Below, piece by piece: positions 17,008-25,822 of a stretch of DNA of 64,000 nt. The stretch is from NCBI GenBank assembly GCA_003349885.1, contig QFXC01000013.1, forward strand, positions 124,001 through 188,000. Reading direction: 5' to 3'. The DNA is from an endosymbiont of Galathealinum brachiosum (GTDB lineage: Bacteria > Pseudomonadota > Gammaproteobacteria > SZUA-229). The notes below the pieces were generated by a model. It made no database searches, was not told the origin of the DNA, and saw nothing but the letters and a program-made list of their open reading frames with translations. The position numbers were made by a program, and so were the translations under genes. Numbering within the stretch: position 1 is the stretch's first letter; the number at the start of each line of letters is the position of its first letter.

Positions 17008-18993
17008 ATGTCTGAAGGTACTTTTGGTAATCCTACCGTTGTTGAAGAGTCTCACGATATTCTTCTTATAGGCGGCGGTATGGCATGTTGTGGCGCGGCA
17101 TACGAGATTATGCGCTGGATGGAAGGCACTGACCTTACTGTTAAATTAGTTGATAAAGCGGCTATGGATCGTTCTGGTGCTGTTGCACAGGGTCTTTCTG
17201 CTATCAACACTTACATCGGCGATGAGCAGGATCCTGCTGATTACGCACGTATGGTTTCTAATGACCTTATGGGTATTACCCGTGATGATTTAGCATACGA
17301 TGTAGGCCGTCACGTTGACGAGTCTGTTCACCTTTTCGAAGAATGGGGTCTACCTATCTGGAAAACTGACGAAAACGGCGAACGTTACGACGGTTCTAAA
17401 GGCATGGCTACTTTAGCGGAAGGCGGCAAGCCTGTACGTTCTGGTAAATGGCAGATAATGATCAATGGTGAGTCTTACAAGTGGATCGTTGCAGAAGCAG
17501 CGAAAAAAGCTTTAGGTATGGACCGCATTGAAGAACGTATCTTCATCGTTAAATTAATCAACGATAAGAACGACCCTAGCCGTATTGCTGGCGCAGTTGG
17601 CTTCTCAACTCGTGAAAACAAAGTTGTTGTATACACTGCAAAAGCTATCCTTTTAGCTGCTGGTGGTTGTGTAAACATCTTCCGTCCACGTTCAGTTGGT
17701 GAAGGTACTGGTCGTGCCTGGTACCCAGTTTGGAATGCGGGTTCTACATATTCAATGGCTGCTGAAGCAGGTGCTGAATTAACTCTTATGGAAAATCGTT
17801 TCGTTCCTACTCGTTTTAAAGACGGTTACGGTCCTGTTGGCGCATGGTTCTTGTTATTCAAATCTCAAGCAACTAACGCATACGGCGAAGCTTACATGGT
17901 TAAGAACAAAACTATGTTAGACGATTACCCTCCATACGGCGCAGCTGCAGTTCCTGCATCTTGCCTACGTAATCACTTAATGCTTAAAGAAATGAAAGAC
18001 GGTAACGGTCCTATCTGGATGGATACTGTTACAGCTCTTGGCAACCTACGTGAAACACTTTCACCTCGTGAAGTTAAGCACTTAGAAGCTGAAGCATGGG
18101 AAGATTTCCTTGACATGTGTGTTGGTCAATGTGGTATCTGGGTTGGTGAAAACATTGAGCCAGAGAAGAAAAACTCTGAATTAATGCCTACTGAACCATA
18201 CCTGTTAGGTTCTCACTCTGGTTGCTGCGGAATCTGGACTTCTGGTCCTGATGATGTTGGTGCACCAATGGAAGAAACTGAAGCTGGCGTTCCTGATCAC
18301 CTTCCTAAAGGCTGGAACTGGGGCTACCGTGGTATGACTACTGTTCCTGGCTTATTCACAGCTGGTGATGGTGTTGGTGCTTCTGGTCACAAGTTCTCTT
18401 CAGGTTCTCACGCTGAAGGCCGTTTAGCTGCTAAAGCTATGGTTAAGTACTGCTTAGACAACAAAGACTTCACTCCTGAGCTAGATGCTTCAGTTGATGA
18501 TTTAGTTGCTGAGATCGTACGTCCAGCTAAGACATTCCTTGAGTTTAAAGATTACTCAACTGCTATTGATGTGAATCCTAACTACATCACTCCTAAAATG
18601 CTTCAGTTCCGTCTACAGAAAATCATGGACGAATATGTAGCTGGTGTTGCAACTTACTACAACACTAATGCAGAGATGATGAAAGTAGCTGGCGAGAAAA
18701 TCGACATGCTTAAAGAAGATTCATTAAAGCTACGTGCTAAAGACCTACACGAATTATTACGTGCCTGGGAAAACTATCACCGTATCTTAACTGCAGAAGC
18801 TCACTTGAAGCACATCGAGTTCCGTCAAGAATCTCGTTACCCTGGTTTCTACTATCGTACGGATAAGAACTTCGTTGATGAAGAAAACTGGCATTGCTTC
18901 GTAAACTCTATCTATGACAAGACAACTGGTAAGTTTACTTGTTTCAAACGTGCACACGTTGACTTGGTAGATAAGTCTAAACTTTTCAAATAA
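17008..18993 (+). CDS. aprA: Adenylylsulfate (APS) reductase alpha subunit
   Basis: A 661-residue flavoprotein of the fumarate reductase/AprA family. The N-terminal FAD-binding motif is G-G-G-M-A-C-C-G-A-A-Y-E near residues 22-33. The cap domain follows, and the FAD-closing segment G-L-F-T-A-G-D-G-V-G-A-S-G-H-K-F-S-S-G-S is near residues 449-468. With AprB it interconverts APS and sulfite plus AMP in the cytoplasm, the second step of dissimilatory sulfite oxidation. Ribosome site AGAGGA. Strong GGT/GCT/CGT codon bias suggests very high expression. No aprM-like membrane anchor gene follows; the next gene is a YkgJ-type protein beyond a terminator. Confidence 0.97.
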   Translation: MSEGTFGNPTVVEESHDILLIGGGMACCGAAYEIMRWMEGTDLTVKLVDKAAMDRSGAVAQGLSAINTYIGDEQDPADYARMVSNDLMGITRDDLAYDVGRHVDESVHLFEEWGLPIWKTDENGERYDGSKGMATLAEGGKPVRSGKWQIMINGESYKWIVAEAAKKALGMDRIEERIFIVKLINDKNDPSRIAGAVGFSTRENKVVVYTAKAILLAAGGCVNIFRPRSVGEGTGRAWYPVWNAGSTYSMAAEAGAELTLMENRFVPTRFKDGYGPVGAWFLLFKSQATNAYGEAYMVKNKTMLDDYPPYGAAAVPASCLRNHLMLKEMKDGNGPIWMDTVTALGNLRETLSPREVKHLEAEAWEDFLDMCVGQCGIWVGENIEPEKKNSELMPTEPYLLGSHSGCCGIWTSGPDDVGAPMEETEAGVPDHLPKGWNWGYRGMTTVPGLFTAGDGVGASGHKFSSGSHAEGRLAAKAMVKYCLDNKDFTPELDASVDDLVAEIVRPAKTFLEFKDYSTAIDVNPNYITPKMLQFRLQKIMDEYVAGVATYYNTNAEMMKVAGEKIDMLKEDSLKLRAKDLHELLRAWENYHRILTAEAHLKHIEFRQESRYPGFYYRTDKNFVDEENWHCFVNSIYDKTTGKFTCFKRAHVDLVDKSKLFK

Positions 18994-19020
18994 GCTTTAT
19001 TTGAATTGTTAGATTAAGAG

Positions 19021-19048
19021 ACGGGCTCCGAAAGGGGCCCGTTTTTTT
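19021..19048 (+). terminator. Terminator after aprBA
   Basis: ACGGGCTCC (19021-19029) pairs with GGGGCCCGT (19034-19042) around a GAAA tetraloop and is followed by TTTTTTG. A strong intrinsic terminator 27 bp after the aprA stop. Confidence 0.92.
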
Positions 19049-19121
19049 GTGGGCAATACAAAAGTAAACTGATCCAGTCATATTTACCTGGTATCAGAGA
19101 ATGATCACGCTTGTTAAGGAG

Positions 19122-19174
19122 CATCTCCCTCGTGGATAGAACGCGCTTTTTGCGCTCTGTCCCCGAGGGAGATG
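19122..19174. repeat. Single-hairpin member of the dispersed repeat family
   Basis: CATCTCCCTCG (19122-19132) and CGAGGGAGATG (19164-19174) are perfect 11-bp arms around an inner imperfect hairpin (GGATAGAACGCG ... CGCTCTGTCC). The core resembles the second hairpin of the copy at 50.6 kb, including the CGCG-CTTTTT centre. It lies in the 383-bp gap between aprA and the next gene; the rest of the gap shows nothing else clear. Confidence 0.6.
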
Positions 19175-19376
19175 AACCGTAACAGGGAAATACATATCCA
19201 GTTCATCACATTATTTATCTATATCAAGTAAGCAACACCGAAATAGAATATAATATGCACCCTGTTTACAGCAAGAACATCATTTATTCTGCAATAACCT
19301 CTTGAAATTCAGAGATTTAACCCCATATTTGATGACTTAACCAATTAACACTTGAACATACTTTAGAGCACGAATC

Positions 19377-20273
19377 ATGAGCGAAAACACATTCGAATTA
19401 CCCCATAACAGCCCGGTTGAACCTACACGCCTGGAATTAGAAGACAAGATTAAATTCCAGTGCCACAAAGGCATTTCATGCTGGAACGAATGCTGCGCAC
19501 GTGCTGATGTTTCATTAGCCCCTTATGACATTATTCGAATGAAAAATCATTTGAATATCGAATCATCTGAATTCTTAAATACATACACTGTTCCATTTGA
19601 AATTGATGCACATGGTATCCCGGGTATAAAACTGCGAACGACTGATGACGGCGCCTGTTTATTTATGAAAGAAGAGGGATGCTCTATTTATGAAGACCGC
19701 CCTACTGCTTGTCGATACTACCCATCAGGCCTGTTATCTATGCGCGCATTGGGTAAAAGCGAAGATGAACGCCACTTCTTAATGGTTAAAGAGCCACACT
19801 GTAAAGGCCATGATGAAGATCGTGAAATCACAATTGCAGACTATCGTAAAGAACAGGTGGTGGAAGAGTTCGATGAATTGAATCGTGACTGGTATCGCAT
19901 CATTCTAAAGAAAAAATCGACGGGTCCTACCATTGGTGCACCATCAGATATGAGCCTGCAGTTATTCTTTATGGCAAGTTATGATGTTGATCGTTTCCGC
20001 CGTTTTGTTGGTAGTGATAGCTTTAAGAGCATGTATCAGGTTACCGACGAAGAATTTTCAAAATATGCGGAAGATGATATCGCTCTAATGCAGTTTGGTT
20101 TCGCTCTAATGAAGCAGGTTTTATTTGGTGAGCTGACTATCAAGGAACGTGATGGAGCATATGACAAACGCACTGAAGAACGTAAAGACATACTGGCTTA
20201 CCGTAAAGAAGTTGAAATAGACAAGCACAATCAAAAAGCTGAAGAGGCCCGCAAAGCGGCTCTTGATGACTAA
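19377..20273 (+). CDS. YkgJ-family cysteine cluster protein
   Basis: A 298-residue soluble protein. Residues about 28-150 carry the YkgJ (zinc or iron-sulfur chelating) pattern: C-H-K-G-I-S-C-W-N-E-C-C-A near residues 28-40, then G-A-C-L-F, E-G-C-S-I-Y-E-D-R-P-T-A-C-R-Y-Y-P and later E-P-H-C-K-G-H. About eight cysteines are suitably placed. The C-terminal 150 residues are charged and helical. YkgJ proteins are linked to Fe-S or metal handling. Position right after aprBA, behind its terminator, suggests a link to sulfur or Fe-S metabolism; that is inference. Confidence 0.8.
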   Translation: MSENTFELPHNSPVEPTRLELEDKIKFQCHKGISCWNECCARADVSLAPYDIIRMKNHLNIESSEFLNTYTVPFEIDAHGIPGIKLRTTDDGACLFMKEEGCSIYEDRPTACRYYPSGLLSMRALGKSEDERHFLMVKEPHCKGHDEDREITIADYRKEQVVEEFDELNRDWYRIILKKKSTGPTIGAPSDMSLQLFFMASYDVDRFRRFVGSDSFKSMYQVTDEEFSKYAEDDIALMQFGFALMKQVLFGELTIKERDGAYDKRTEERKDILAYRKEVEIDKHNQKAEEARKAALDD

Positions 20274-20307
20274 TTTTTCGCTTCAAGATCAACAGTAAAT
20301 TTTCTAA

Positions 20308-20345
20308 CCCCTGAATTTATCTACTCCATTCGGGGGATTTCTTTT
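20308..20345 (+). terminator. Terminator after the YkgJ gene
   Basis: CCCCTGAAT (20308-20316) pairs with ATTCGGGGG (20328-20336) with one G-T pair, followed by ATTTCTTTT. Confidence 0.75.
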
Positions 20346-20392
20346 CCGAAGTATAGGACTATTATTATAGTTCTAGGAAACAACGTCTCTTT

Positions 20393-20420
20393 AGCCGCCA
20401 GCTTGCCTGGCGGCTTTTTA
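20393..20420 (+). terminator. Second strong terminator, just before the phosphoesterase gene
   Basis: AGCCGCCAG (20393-20401) pairs perfectly with CTGGCGGCT (20407-20415) and runs into TTTTTATT. It ends only about 24 nt before the next ATG, so that gene must start transcription inside this short gap, or the hairpin is an attenuator or the end of a short RNA starting after the first terminator. Confidence 0.8.
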
Positions 20421-20443
20421 TTAATGCATAAAAGATCAAAGCC

Positions 20444-20989
20444 ATGATACCCCCCAAATCAAGTACACGTCGAGTTGCAATCGTTTCTGACACCCATAGC
20501 GTTATCAGCCCCGACATTTTAAATGCGATAAAATCCTGTGATCAGATTATCCATGCGGGTGATATCTGTGGCGCACATATCCTTGATCAATTAAAAGCAA
20601 TATGCCCAAATGTAACCGCTGTTACCGGTAATAATGATGTAGCAAGTTTGTGGGCAGAGAATGAGAAATCCGTTGTTAATAGCCTGCCTGCAATCGCTGA
20701 AATTGATTTACCCGGAGGCATTGTAGCAATTGAACACGGTCACAAACATGGCATGCATCAGCCAGACCATACTTCTTTAAGAATGAGCCACCCTCACGCA
20801 AAAGTAATTGTATATGGGCATACTCATACCATGCTGGTAGATGATGAGACCAATCCCTGGGTTATTAATCCCGGAGCTGCTGGCGCAACTCGTACACGCG
20901 GTGGTCCATCATGTCTGATATTAACGGCTTCTGAAGATTGTGACTGGAACATTGAGATGATTCGATTTGAAGAGGAAGCGGTCGCTTAA
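20444..20989 (+). CDS. YfcE/MJ0936-type metallophosphoesterase
   Basis: A 181-residue calcineurin-like phosphoesterase with all five metal-site motifs in order: S-D-T-H (residues 16-19), G-D (about 39-40), G-N-N-D (about 61-64), H-G-H (about 98-100) and G-H-T-H (about 124-127). These small enzymes hydrolyse phosphodiesters with Mn-type metals; the natural substrate is usually unknown. A strong terminator sits immediately upstream and a repeat element downstream, so it is probably a single-gene transcript. Confidence 0.88.
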   Translation: MIPPKSSTRRVAIVSDTHSVISPDILNAIKSCDQIIHAGDICGAHILDQLKAICPNVTAVTGNNDVASLWAENEKSVVNSLPAIAEIDLPGGIVAIEHGHKHGMHQPDHTSLRMSHPHAKVIVYGHTHTMLVDDETNPWVINPGAAGATRTRGGPSCLILTASEDCDWNIEMIRFEEEAVA

Positions 20990-21009
20990 GATAACGTTTT
21001 TACCCTGCT

Positions 21010-21175
21010 AAGGAATATCGTCCTTGGGGTTAGACCCGGTGCTTTTCCGGCTCTGACCCTGGTTTAAGCCATCAAGAGTTTATGGAGTCGGGTATCTATA
21101 CTGCCAGCTCTTGGTGGTATGGGTTAAGGGGACAGAGCGTTAAAGATGCTCTATCCCCGATAGAGATGTTCCTTA
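21010..21175 (+). repeat. Full copy of the two-hairpin dispersed repeat
   Basis: A first hairpin (GGGTTAGACCCGG ... CCGGCTCTGACCC, about 21028-21061), a spacer reading GCCATCAAGAGT ... CAGCTCTTGGTGGTATGG, and a second hairpin (GGGGACAGAGC 21128-21138 / GCTCTATCCCC 21148-21158). Outer arms AAGGAA and TTCCTT bracket it. The copy near 50.6 kb matches over the whole length in the opposite orientation. It lies between convergent genes. A chance open frame (21082-21429) crosses it and is not a gene. Confidence 0.7.
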
Positions 21176-21182
21176 GCATTTT

Positions 21183-21599
21183 CTATTTCAGCAAATGCAG
21201 CGCCAACTTAACGAAATCGACTGATGTCACTATACCCTTCAACTCCCCCTGCTTTACCACGGGTAAACAGCTCACCTTCTTTGTAATAAACAACTCACCC
21301 ACAGTGATTAAACCAGCATCAGGCTCAACAGTAATAGATTCTGTAGACATGATCTCTTTAACAGCTGTTCTGCTTTCACGCTTTTCCAGACCACTTAATC
21401 CAAATTTTTCAACAATATTAAAAGCATGATTCAGTAAACTGCGCTGTGTTAATAAACCTGTAAAGCACCCTGACTCATCATCTACAACGGGTAAATGCCG
21501 TATTCCCTTATCTTTAAGAATCATCCTTGCGTGATGAATACTATCCGACTCTTTAACATGCAAAACATTATGGATCATAATATCGGTGACTGTTTTCAT
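21183..21599 (-). CDS. Two-CBS-domain protein
   Basis: A 138-residue protein made of two CBS motifs (about residues 5-65 and 80-138), each with the I-M ... I-x-x-A or V-E-P-D-A pattern and the R-H-L-P-V-V-D-D and S-C-L-P-V-V strands that bind adenine nucleotides. Stand-alone CBS pairs usually act as energy or nucleotide sensors for a partner. It is transcribed away from the ThDP enzyme gene, sharing a 132-bp region with it, and converges on the repeat element. The partner is unknown. Confidence 0.85.
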   Translation of the reverse strand: MKTVTDIMIHNVLHVKESDSIHHARMILKDKGIRHLPVVDDESGCFTGLLTQRSLLNHAFNIVEKFGLSGLEKRESRTAVKEIMSTESITVEPDAGLITVGELFITKKVSCLPVVKQGELKGIVTSVDFVKLALHLLK

Positions 21600-21731
21600 A
21601 TCATTTACAGGTCCTTAGGTATTTGTATTCAAATTACGTATTGCAGCAAATCAATACAAATAGTATAGCTTTTAATACAACTTATAAAATCGTTCTTAAT
21701 CTGATAAAAATCAGCTAAAATTAGCCCCCTC

Positions 21732-23384
21732 ATGAAAATTAAAGTTAGCGACCTCATTGTCAGATATCTGGAACGCCTTGGCGTTGAATATATCTTTGGT
21801 ATGCCCGGAGCCCACATACTTCCGGTATACGACAGCCTGTATAACTCAGACATTCAAAGCGTGCTTGCAAAACATGAACAGGGTGCTGCTTTTATGGCGG
21901 GAGGCTGTGCACGCGCATCTAACAGAATTTCAGCCTGTATAACAACCGCTGGGCCAGGTGCAACCAACCTGGTTACCGGCATTGCTAATGCGTATGCCGA
22001 TAAACTTCCAGTCATTATTATTACCGGTGAGGCGCCTACCTATATTTTTGGAAAAGGCGGATTACAGGAAAGCTCTGGTGAAGGCGGAAGCATAGATCAG
22101 GATGCTCTATTCAAAGGCATCACCCGCTACAATAAGGTTATTGAACGCACAGATTATCTGGAAAATGTACTTAACCAGGTATCTAAAATTTTATTATCAG
22201 ATAGCTCAGGCCCCGTATTATTAAGTTTCCCTTATAACGTTCAAAAAGAAATGATTGATGACAGCATTCTGGATGCTGTCATCACAAAAAGACACATCAC
22301 TGCCATTCGTAACAACTCATTACCCGTAGAAGATTTCACTCAATTTATAACACAGGCTGACAAACCGGTTATTATTGCCGGGCACGGTTGCATTAAAGCC
22401 GATGCGCAACTTGAGATAGACCAGCTAAGTGAATTATTAAACATTCCAGTCACCACAAGCCTGAAAGGCAAAGGCGTAATCAGTGAACAGTCTGAACGCT
22501 CTCTGGGCAGTCTGGGCGTAACTTCATATAGTGAAGCACGAAATTACATTATTGAAAAATCAGATTTACTCATTTTTCTGGGTGCTAGCTTTAATGAACG
22601 AACCAGTTATCTATGGGATAAAAATTTACTCGAAAACAAAAAAATAATCCAGGTCGATACCAGCCCTGAGCAACTTGAAAAAGTTTTTAAGGCTGACTTG
22701 CCAATTCTAGGTGATATCAAACAGGTAATAGCAGGTGTACTTGATTCACTAAATGTTCAGCGTATTCAGAAAAAGTCATACACTAAAGTTAAGCATGATA
22801 TCCCGACTGAAAGTGACGCAGCATTATTTAATGATCGTTTTTCATTAATTAAAAAATTCTTTGATGAACTGGAAAGTCATTTTTCTGAAGATATGATGAT
22901 CTTTGACGACAATATAATTTTTGCTCAGAACTTTTTTAATGTTTCAAATGGAAACAGGTACTATTCGAACTCAGGTATATCTTCCCTCGGCCACGCTATA
23001 CCTGCTGCAATAGGTGCACGTTTTGCGATAAAACATCCAACATTAGCAGTTTTAGGTGATGGTGGATTTCAAATGTGCTGCATGGAATTAATGACAGCTG
23101 TAAACTATAAAATTCCGCTTACTGTTATTATGTTTAATAATTCTACAATGGGGCTAATACGAAAAAACCAGTTCCAGCAGTATGAAAAACGTTTTATTGA
23201 CTGTGATTTTGTTAATCCTGACTATAAGTTATTAGCCGATTCCTTTGGCATAGAATATAAAAAAGTAGAGCTCACAAGTGACCTGGATGGTCTTTTTGAA
23301 AATATTGACTATCAAAATTCGATTAACTTAATTGAAATCATTATAGATAAAGATTTATTTCCAACTTACTCATCCAGACGTTAA
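21732..23384 (+). CDS. Thiamine diphosphate enzyme, acetolactate synthase-like
   Basis: A 550-residue protein with the three ThDP-enzyme domains: N-terminal PYR domain with G-M-P-G-A-H-I-L-P-V-Y and catalytic Glu in K-H-E-Q-G-A-A (E49); a central domain (about 190-330); and the C-terminal PP domain with G-D-G-G-F-Q-M ... N-N for Mg-ThDP near residues 439-472. It resembles the acetolactate synthase large subunit, but no small regulatory subunit follows and the partners are transferase-like genes, so a specialised carboligase or decarboxylase is likelier than branched-chain amino acid synthesis. No clear ribosome site before the ATG. Confidence 0.8.
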   Translation: MKIKVSDLIVRYLERLGVEYIFGMPGAHILPVYDSLYNSDIQSVLAKHEQGAAFMAGGCARASNRISACITTAGPGATNLVTGIANAYADKLPVIIITGEAPTYIFGKGGLQESSGEGGSIDQDALFKGITRYNKVIERTDYLENVLNQVSKILLSDSSGPVLLSFPYNVQKEMIDDSILDAVITKRHITAIRNNSLPVEDFTQFITQADKPVIIAGHGCIKADAQLEIDQLSELLNIPVTTSLKGKGVISEQSERSLGSLGVTSYSEARNYIIEKSDLLIFLGASFNERTSYLWDKNLLENKKIIQVDTSPEQLEKVFKADLPILGDIKQVIAGVLDSLNVQRIQKKSYTKVKHDIPTESDAALFNDRFSLIKKFFDELESHFSEDMMIFDDNIIFAQNFFNVSNGNRYYSNSGISSLGHAIPAAIGARFAIKHPTLAVLGDGGFQMCCMELMTAVNYKIPLTVIMFNNSTMGLIRKNQFQQYEKRFIDCDFVNPDYKLLADSFGIEYKKVELTSDLDGLFENIDYQNSINLIEIIIDKDLFPTYSSRR

Positions 23385-23397
23385 TGAATTTACCTGA

Positions 23398-25230
23398 ATG
23401 CATAAGAACAACAGTCTAAAAAAACTGCTCAATTTATACCAAAGTGATGACACAATAGCAGCACTTTCCACTCAACTTAATGACACTGACAACGCAAAAG
23501 AATTAATTAATCTTTACAACCAGGCCATCCCACTTATTGAAAAAAATCTGTGGAAAAATGAAATCGCTGAGACAGAACTCAGGGATTACCAGAATCTATT
23601 CCATGACCTGGAAAACATTATCTCTTCTGATAAAACACCTGACACAAGATATAATTTCATTATAGCCATTCCTGTAGCAGACAGGCCGCAACACCTAAAA
23701 TCCTGCCTCAATAGCATCTTCGAGCTTTGTACTAAATATAATTATGGTGGCTTTGAAAATGGACTATTTAAAAAAATCAGTGTATTAATTGCAGATGACA
23801 GTCAGAACACTGAAAATATAATAAAAAACAGAGAAATGGCTGAACATTTCACACATTCAGGCCTGGAAGTAATTTACTTTGGTCTGGAACAACAAAAAGA
23901 AATCGTATCTCAACTGGACAATCGAAAAACAAAAAATATCACTGGTGATTTTACTTCTGATAATTTTTTCCATAAGGGTGCATCAATCACACGCAATATA
24001 ACCTATCTAAAATTACAACAACTACAGAATAGAAACGAGCCAACATTATTCTATTTTATCGATAGCGATCAGGAATTTCAGGTTAGCATTCAAACCTCTA
24101 ATAAACACAGGGAATGTTATTGTATAAATTACTTCCATTATCTGAACAAAATATTTTCAAACAGTAAGATAAGCATACTAACAGGCAAGGTAGTGGGCGA
24201 CCCACCTGTTTCACCTGCCGTTATGGCTGGTACATTTCTGGAGGATTTAATTTACTTTGTAAAACAGCTATCAATGTTACAGGCTGGACAGGCCTGTGAA
24301 TTCCACAATGACGTAAAAAATAACTCAAATGACGCGTCTTATCATGATATGGCCGAACTATTTGGTTTTAAGCCCTCATCAGATCATTATGACTATCACT
24401 GTTCTTTGGAAAACACACACAACCATATTGATTGCTTTAATCATTTTTCCGGTAAACTAAAGCATTTTTTTGATGGCGAACACCCAACTCGTAAAAGTTA
24501 CTATCAACATGAAGACGTAATCAACAGCATAAAATCAGCAAGAACTATCTATACCGGAAATTACATATTCAAACCTGAAAACCTGAAGTACTTTATTCCT
24601 TTTGCCAATCTAAAACTGCGAATGGCTGGCCCCGTACTAGGTCGTATCATCAAAGCAGAATTAGGTGATCATTTCGTTTCAGCTAATTTACCCATGTTAC
24701 ATAAACGAACAGTCAATACCATCGGCCAGTCAGAGTTCAGGCCGGGAGTCACTCGCCAGAACAACCAGATAGACTTATCAGGCGAGTTCACCCGGCAATA
24801 TTTTGGTGATGTAATGTTATTTACAATGATTGAATTAACCGATAAAGGATACCCTCAAACAAATGTTTCTTATGAGGTATTGTCAGATACCATACATAAA
24901 ACCATTGTTTCAATGAAAAAAAAGTACACTATAAAACACAGGGAAATTTCAGTTAAAATAGATTCTCTTAGAGAGTTACTGAATAATCTGGAAAAAAAAT
25001 GGCATAATACATCTGAATTCGATTCGAATAATCAAACCAGTGCATTTTCAGATTTTAATCATTTTATTGATAATATTGATTTTAATTTTGGTAAAAACGC
25101 TCGAATTTATGAAATAATTAAATCCGAAGACACTAAAAATAAACACCTTAAGCAGATCGCTAATGCAATTATGTCCTATAACGATGATGTATCATTATGG
25201 CAGAAAATTTTATCTGAGATAAAACACTAA
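23398..25230 (+). CDS. Large glycosyltransferase-like (GT-A) protein, substrate unknown
   Basis: A 610-residue soluble protein. After a helical N-terminal ~80 residues, a GT-A-like start appears (F-I-I-A-I-P-V-A-D-R-P-Q-H-L-K-S-C-L, about 86-104), then I-A-D-D-S (about 136) and a D-S-D motif (D222, D224, in F-I-D-S-D-Q-E-F), the usual nucleotide-sugar and metal site. A segment T-G-K-V-V-G-D-P-P-V-S-P follows near residue 261. The C-terminal third is helical and charged. The GT assignment is inferred; the protein is longer and more divergent than common GT2 enzymes. It begins 13 bp after the ThDP gene and is followed after one base by the sulfotransferase-like gene, so the three form an operon. 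Confidence 0.55.
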   Translation: MHKNNSLKKLLNLYQSDDTIAALSTQLNDTDNAKELINLYNQAIPLIEKNLWKNEIAETELRDYQNLFHDLENIISSDKTPDTRYNFIIAIPVADRPQHLKSCLNSIFELCTKYNYGGFENGLFKKISVLIADDSQNTENIIKNREMAEHFTHSGLEVIYFGLEQQKEIVSQLDNRKTKNITGDFTSDNFFHKGASITRNITYLKLQQLQNRNEPTLFYFIDSDQEFQVSIQTSNKHRECYCINYFHYLNKIFSNSKISILTGKVVGDPPVSPAVMAGTFLEDLIYFVKQLSMLQAGQACEFHNDVKNNSNDASYHDMAELFGFKPSSDHYDYHCSLENTHNHIDCFNHFSGKLKHFFDGEHPTRKSYYQHEDVINSIKSARTIYTGNYIFKPENLKYFIPFANLKLRMAGPVLGRIIKAELGDHFVSANLPMLHKRTVNTIGQSEFRPGVTRQNNQIDLSGEFTRQYFGDVMLFTMIELTDKGYPQTNVSYEVLSDTIHKTIVSMKKKYTIKHREISVKIDSLRELLNNLEKKWHNTSEFDSNNQTSAFSDFNHFIDNIDFNFGKNARIYEIIKSEDTKNKHLKQIANAIMSYNDDVSLWQKILSEIKH

Positions 25231-25231
25231 T

Positions 25232-25762
25232 ATGAATGTTTTTATTCTAAATACCGGACGTTGCGGCTCTACAACCTTTATCAAAGCCTGTGAACACATC
25301 ACAAACTTTAGCTCTGCACACGAGTCACTGTCTACTCACGTCGGCATTAATCGCTTTGCTTATCCTACTCGACATATTGAAGCCGATAACCGACTTTCCT
25401 GGTTTTTAGGTCGTCTGGATTCAATTTATGGAAATGATGCATTTTATGTTCACCTCAATAGAGACAAGCAAAAAACAATAGACAGCTTTAGTAAACGCGA
25501 AGAATATGGAATTATGAAAGCATATAAAGAAGGCATTCTTTTAGGTGGTAAAAAAGAGCAATCAGCCATAGAAATAGCTGAAGATTACGTAGATACTATT
25601 GAGTTTAACATTGAGCTATTTCTAAAAGACAAAACCAGTAAAATGAATTTTTCTCTCGAAAATGCGGTCCATGATTTTGATATGTTTTATAAAAAAATAG
25701 CAGCTAAAGGTAATCTACAAGCGGCATTAAACGAGTTTACTATTAACTATAATGCATCGTAA
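25232..25762 (+). CDS. Sulfotransferase-like P-loop protein
   Basis: A 176-residue protein whose N-terminus, N-T-G-R-C-G-S-T-T (residues 7-15), matches the 5'-phosphosulfate-binding loop of PAPS-dependent sulfotransferases (S-G-R-S-G-S-T type). An E-S-L-S-T-H-V-G segment follows at about 30-37. It is shorter than typical sulfotransferases (250-300 residues) and the usual 3'-phosphate-binding region is not obvious, so it may be a minimal or divergent member. Its ATG begins one base after the upstream stop, indicating coupled translation with the glycosyltransferase-like gene. Confidence 0.6.
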   Translation: MNVFILNTGRCGSTTFIKACEHITNFSSAHESLSTHVGINRFAYPTRHIEADNRLSWFLGRLDSIYGNDAFYVHLNRDKQKTIDSFSKREEYGIMKAYKEGILLGGKKEQSAIEIAEDYVDTIEFNIELFLKDKTSKMNFSLENAVHDFDMFYKKIAAKGNLQAALNEFTINYNAS

Positions 25763-25822
25763 ATAAGATCGCCCTTTTTAAATTTTAAGACCAGCCCGCA
25801 GAAACACATGAATAGCGCTATC

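Noticed and set aside
21082..21429. Open frame of 115 codons on plus
   Set aside because: It runs through a dispersed repeat and antisense to the CBS-domain gene; no ribosome site or recognisable protein.
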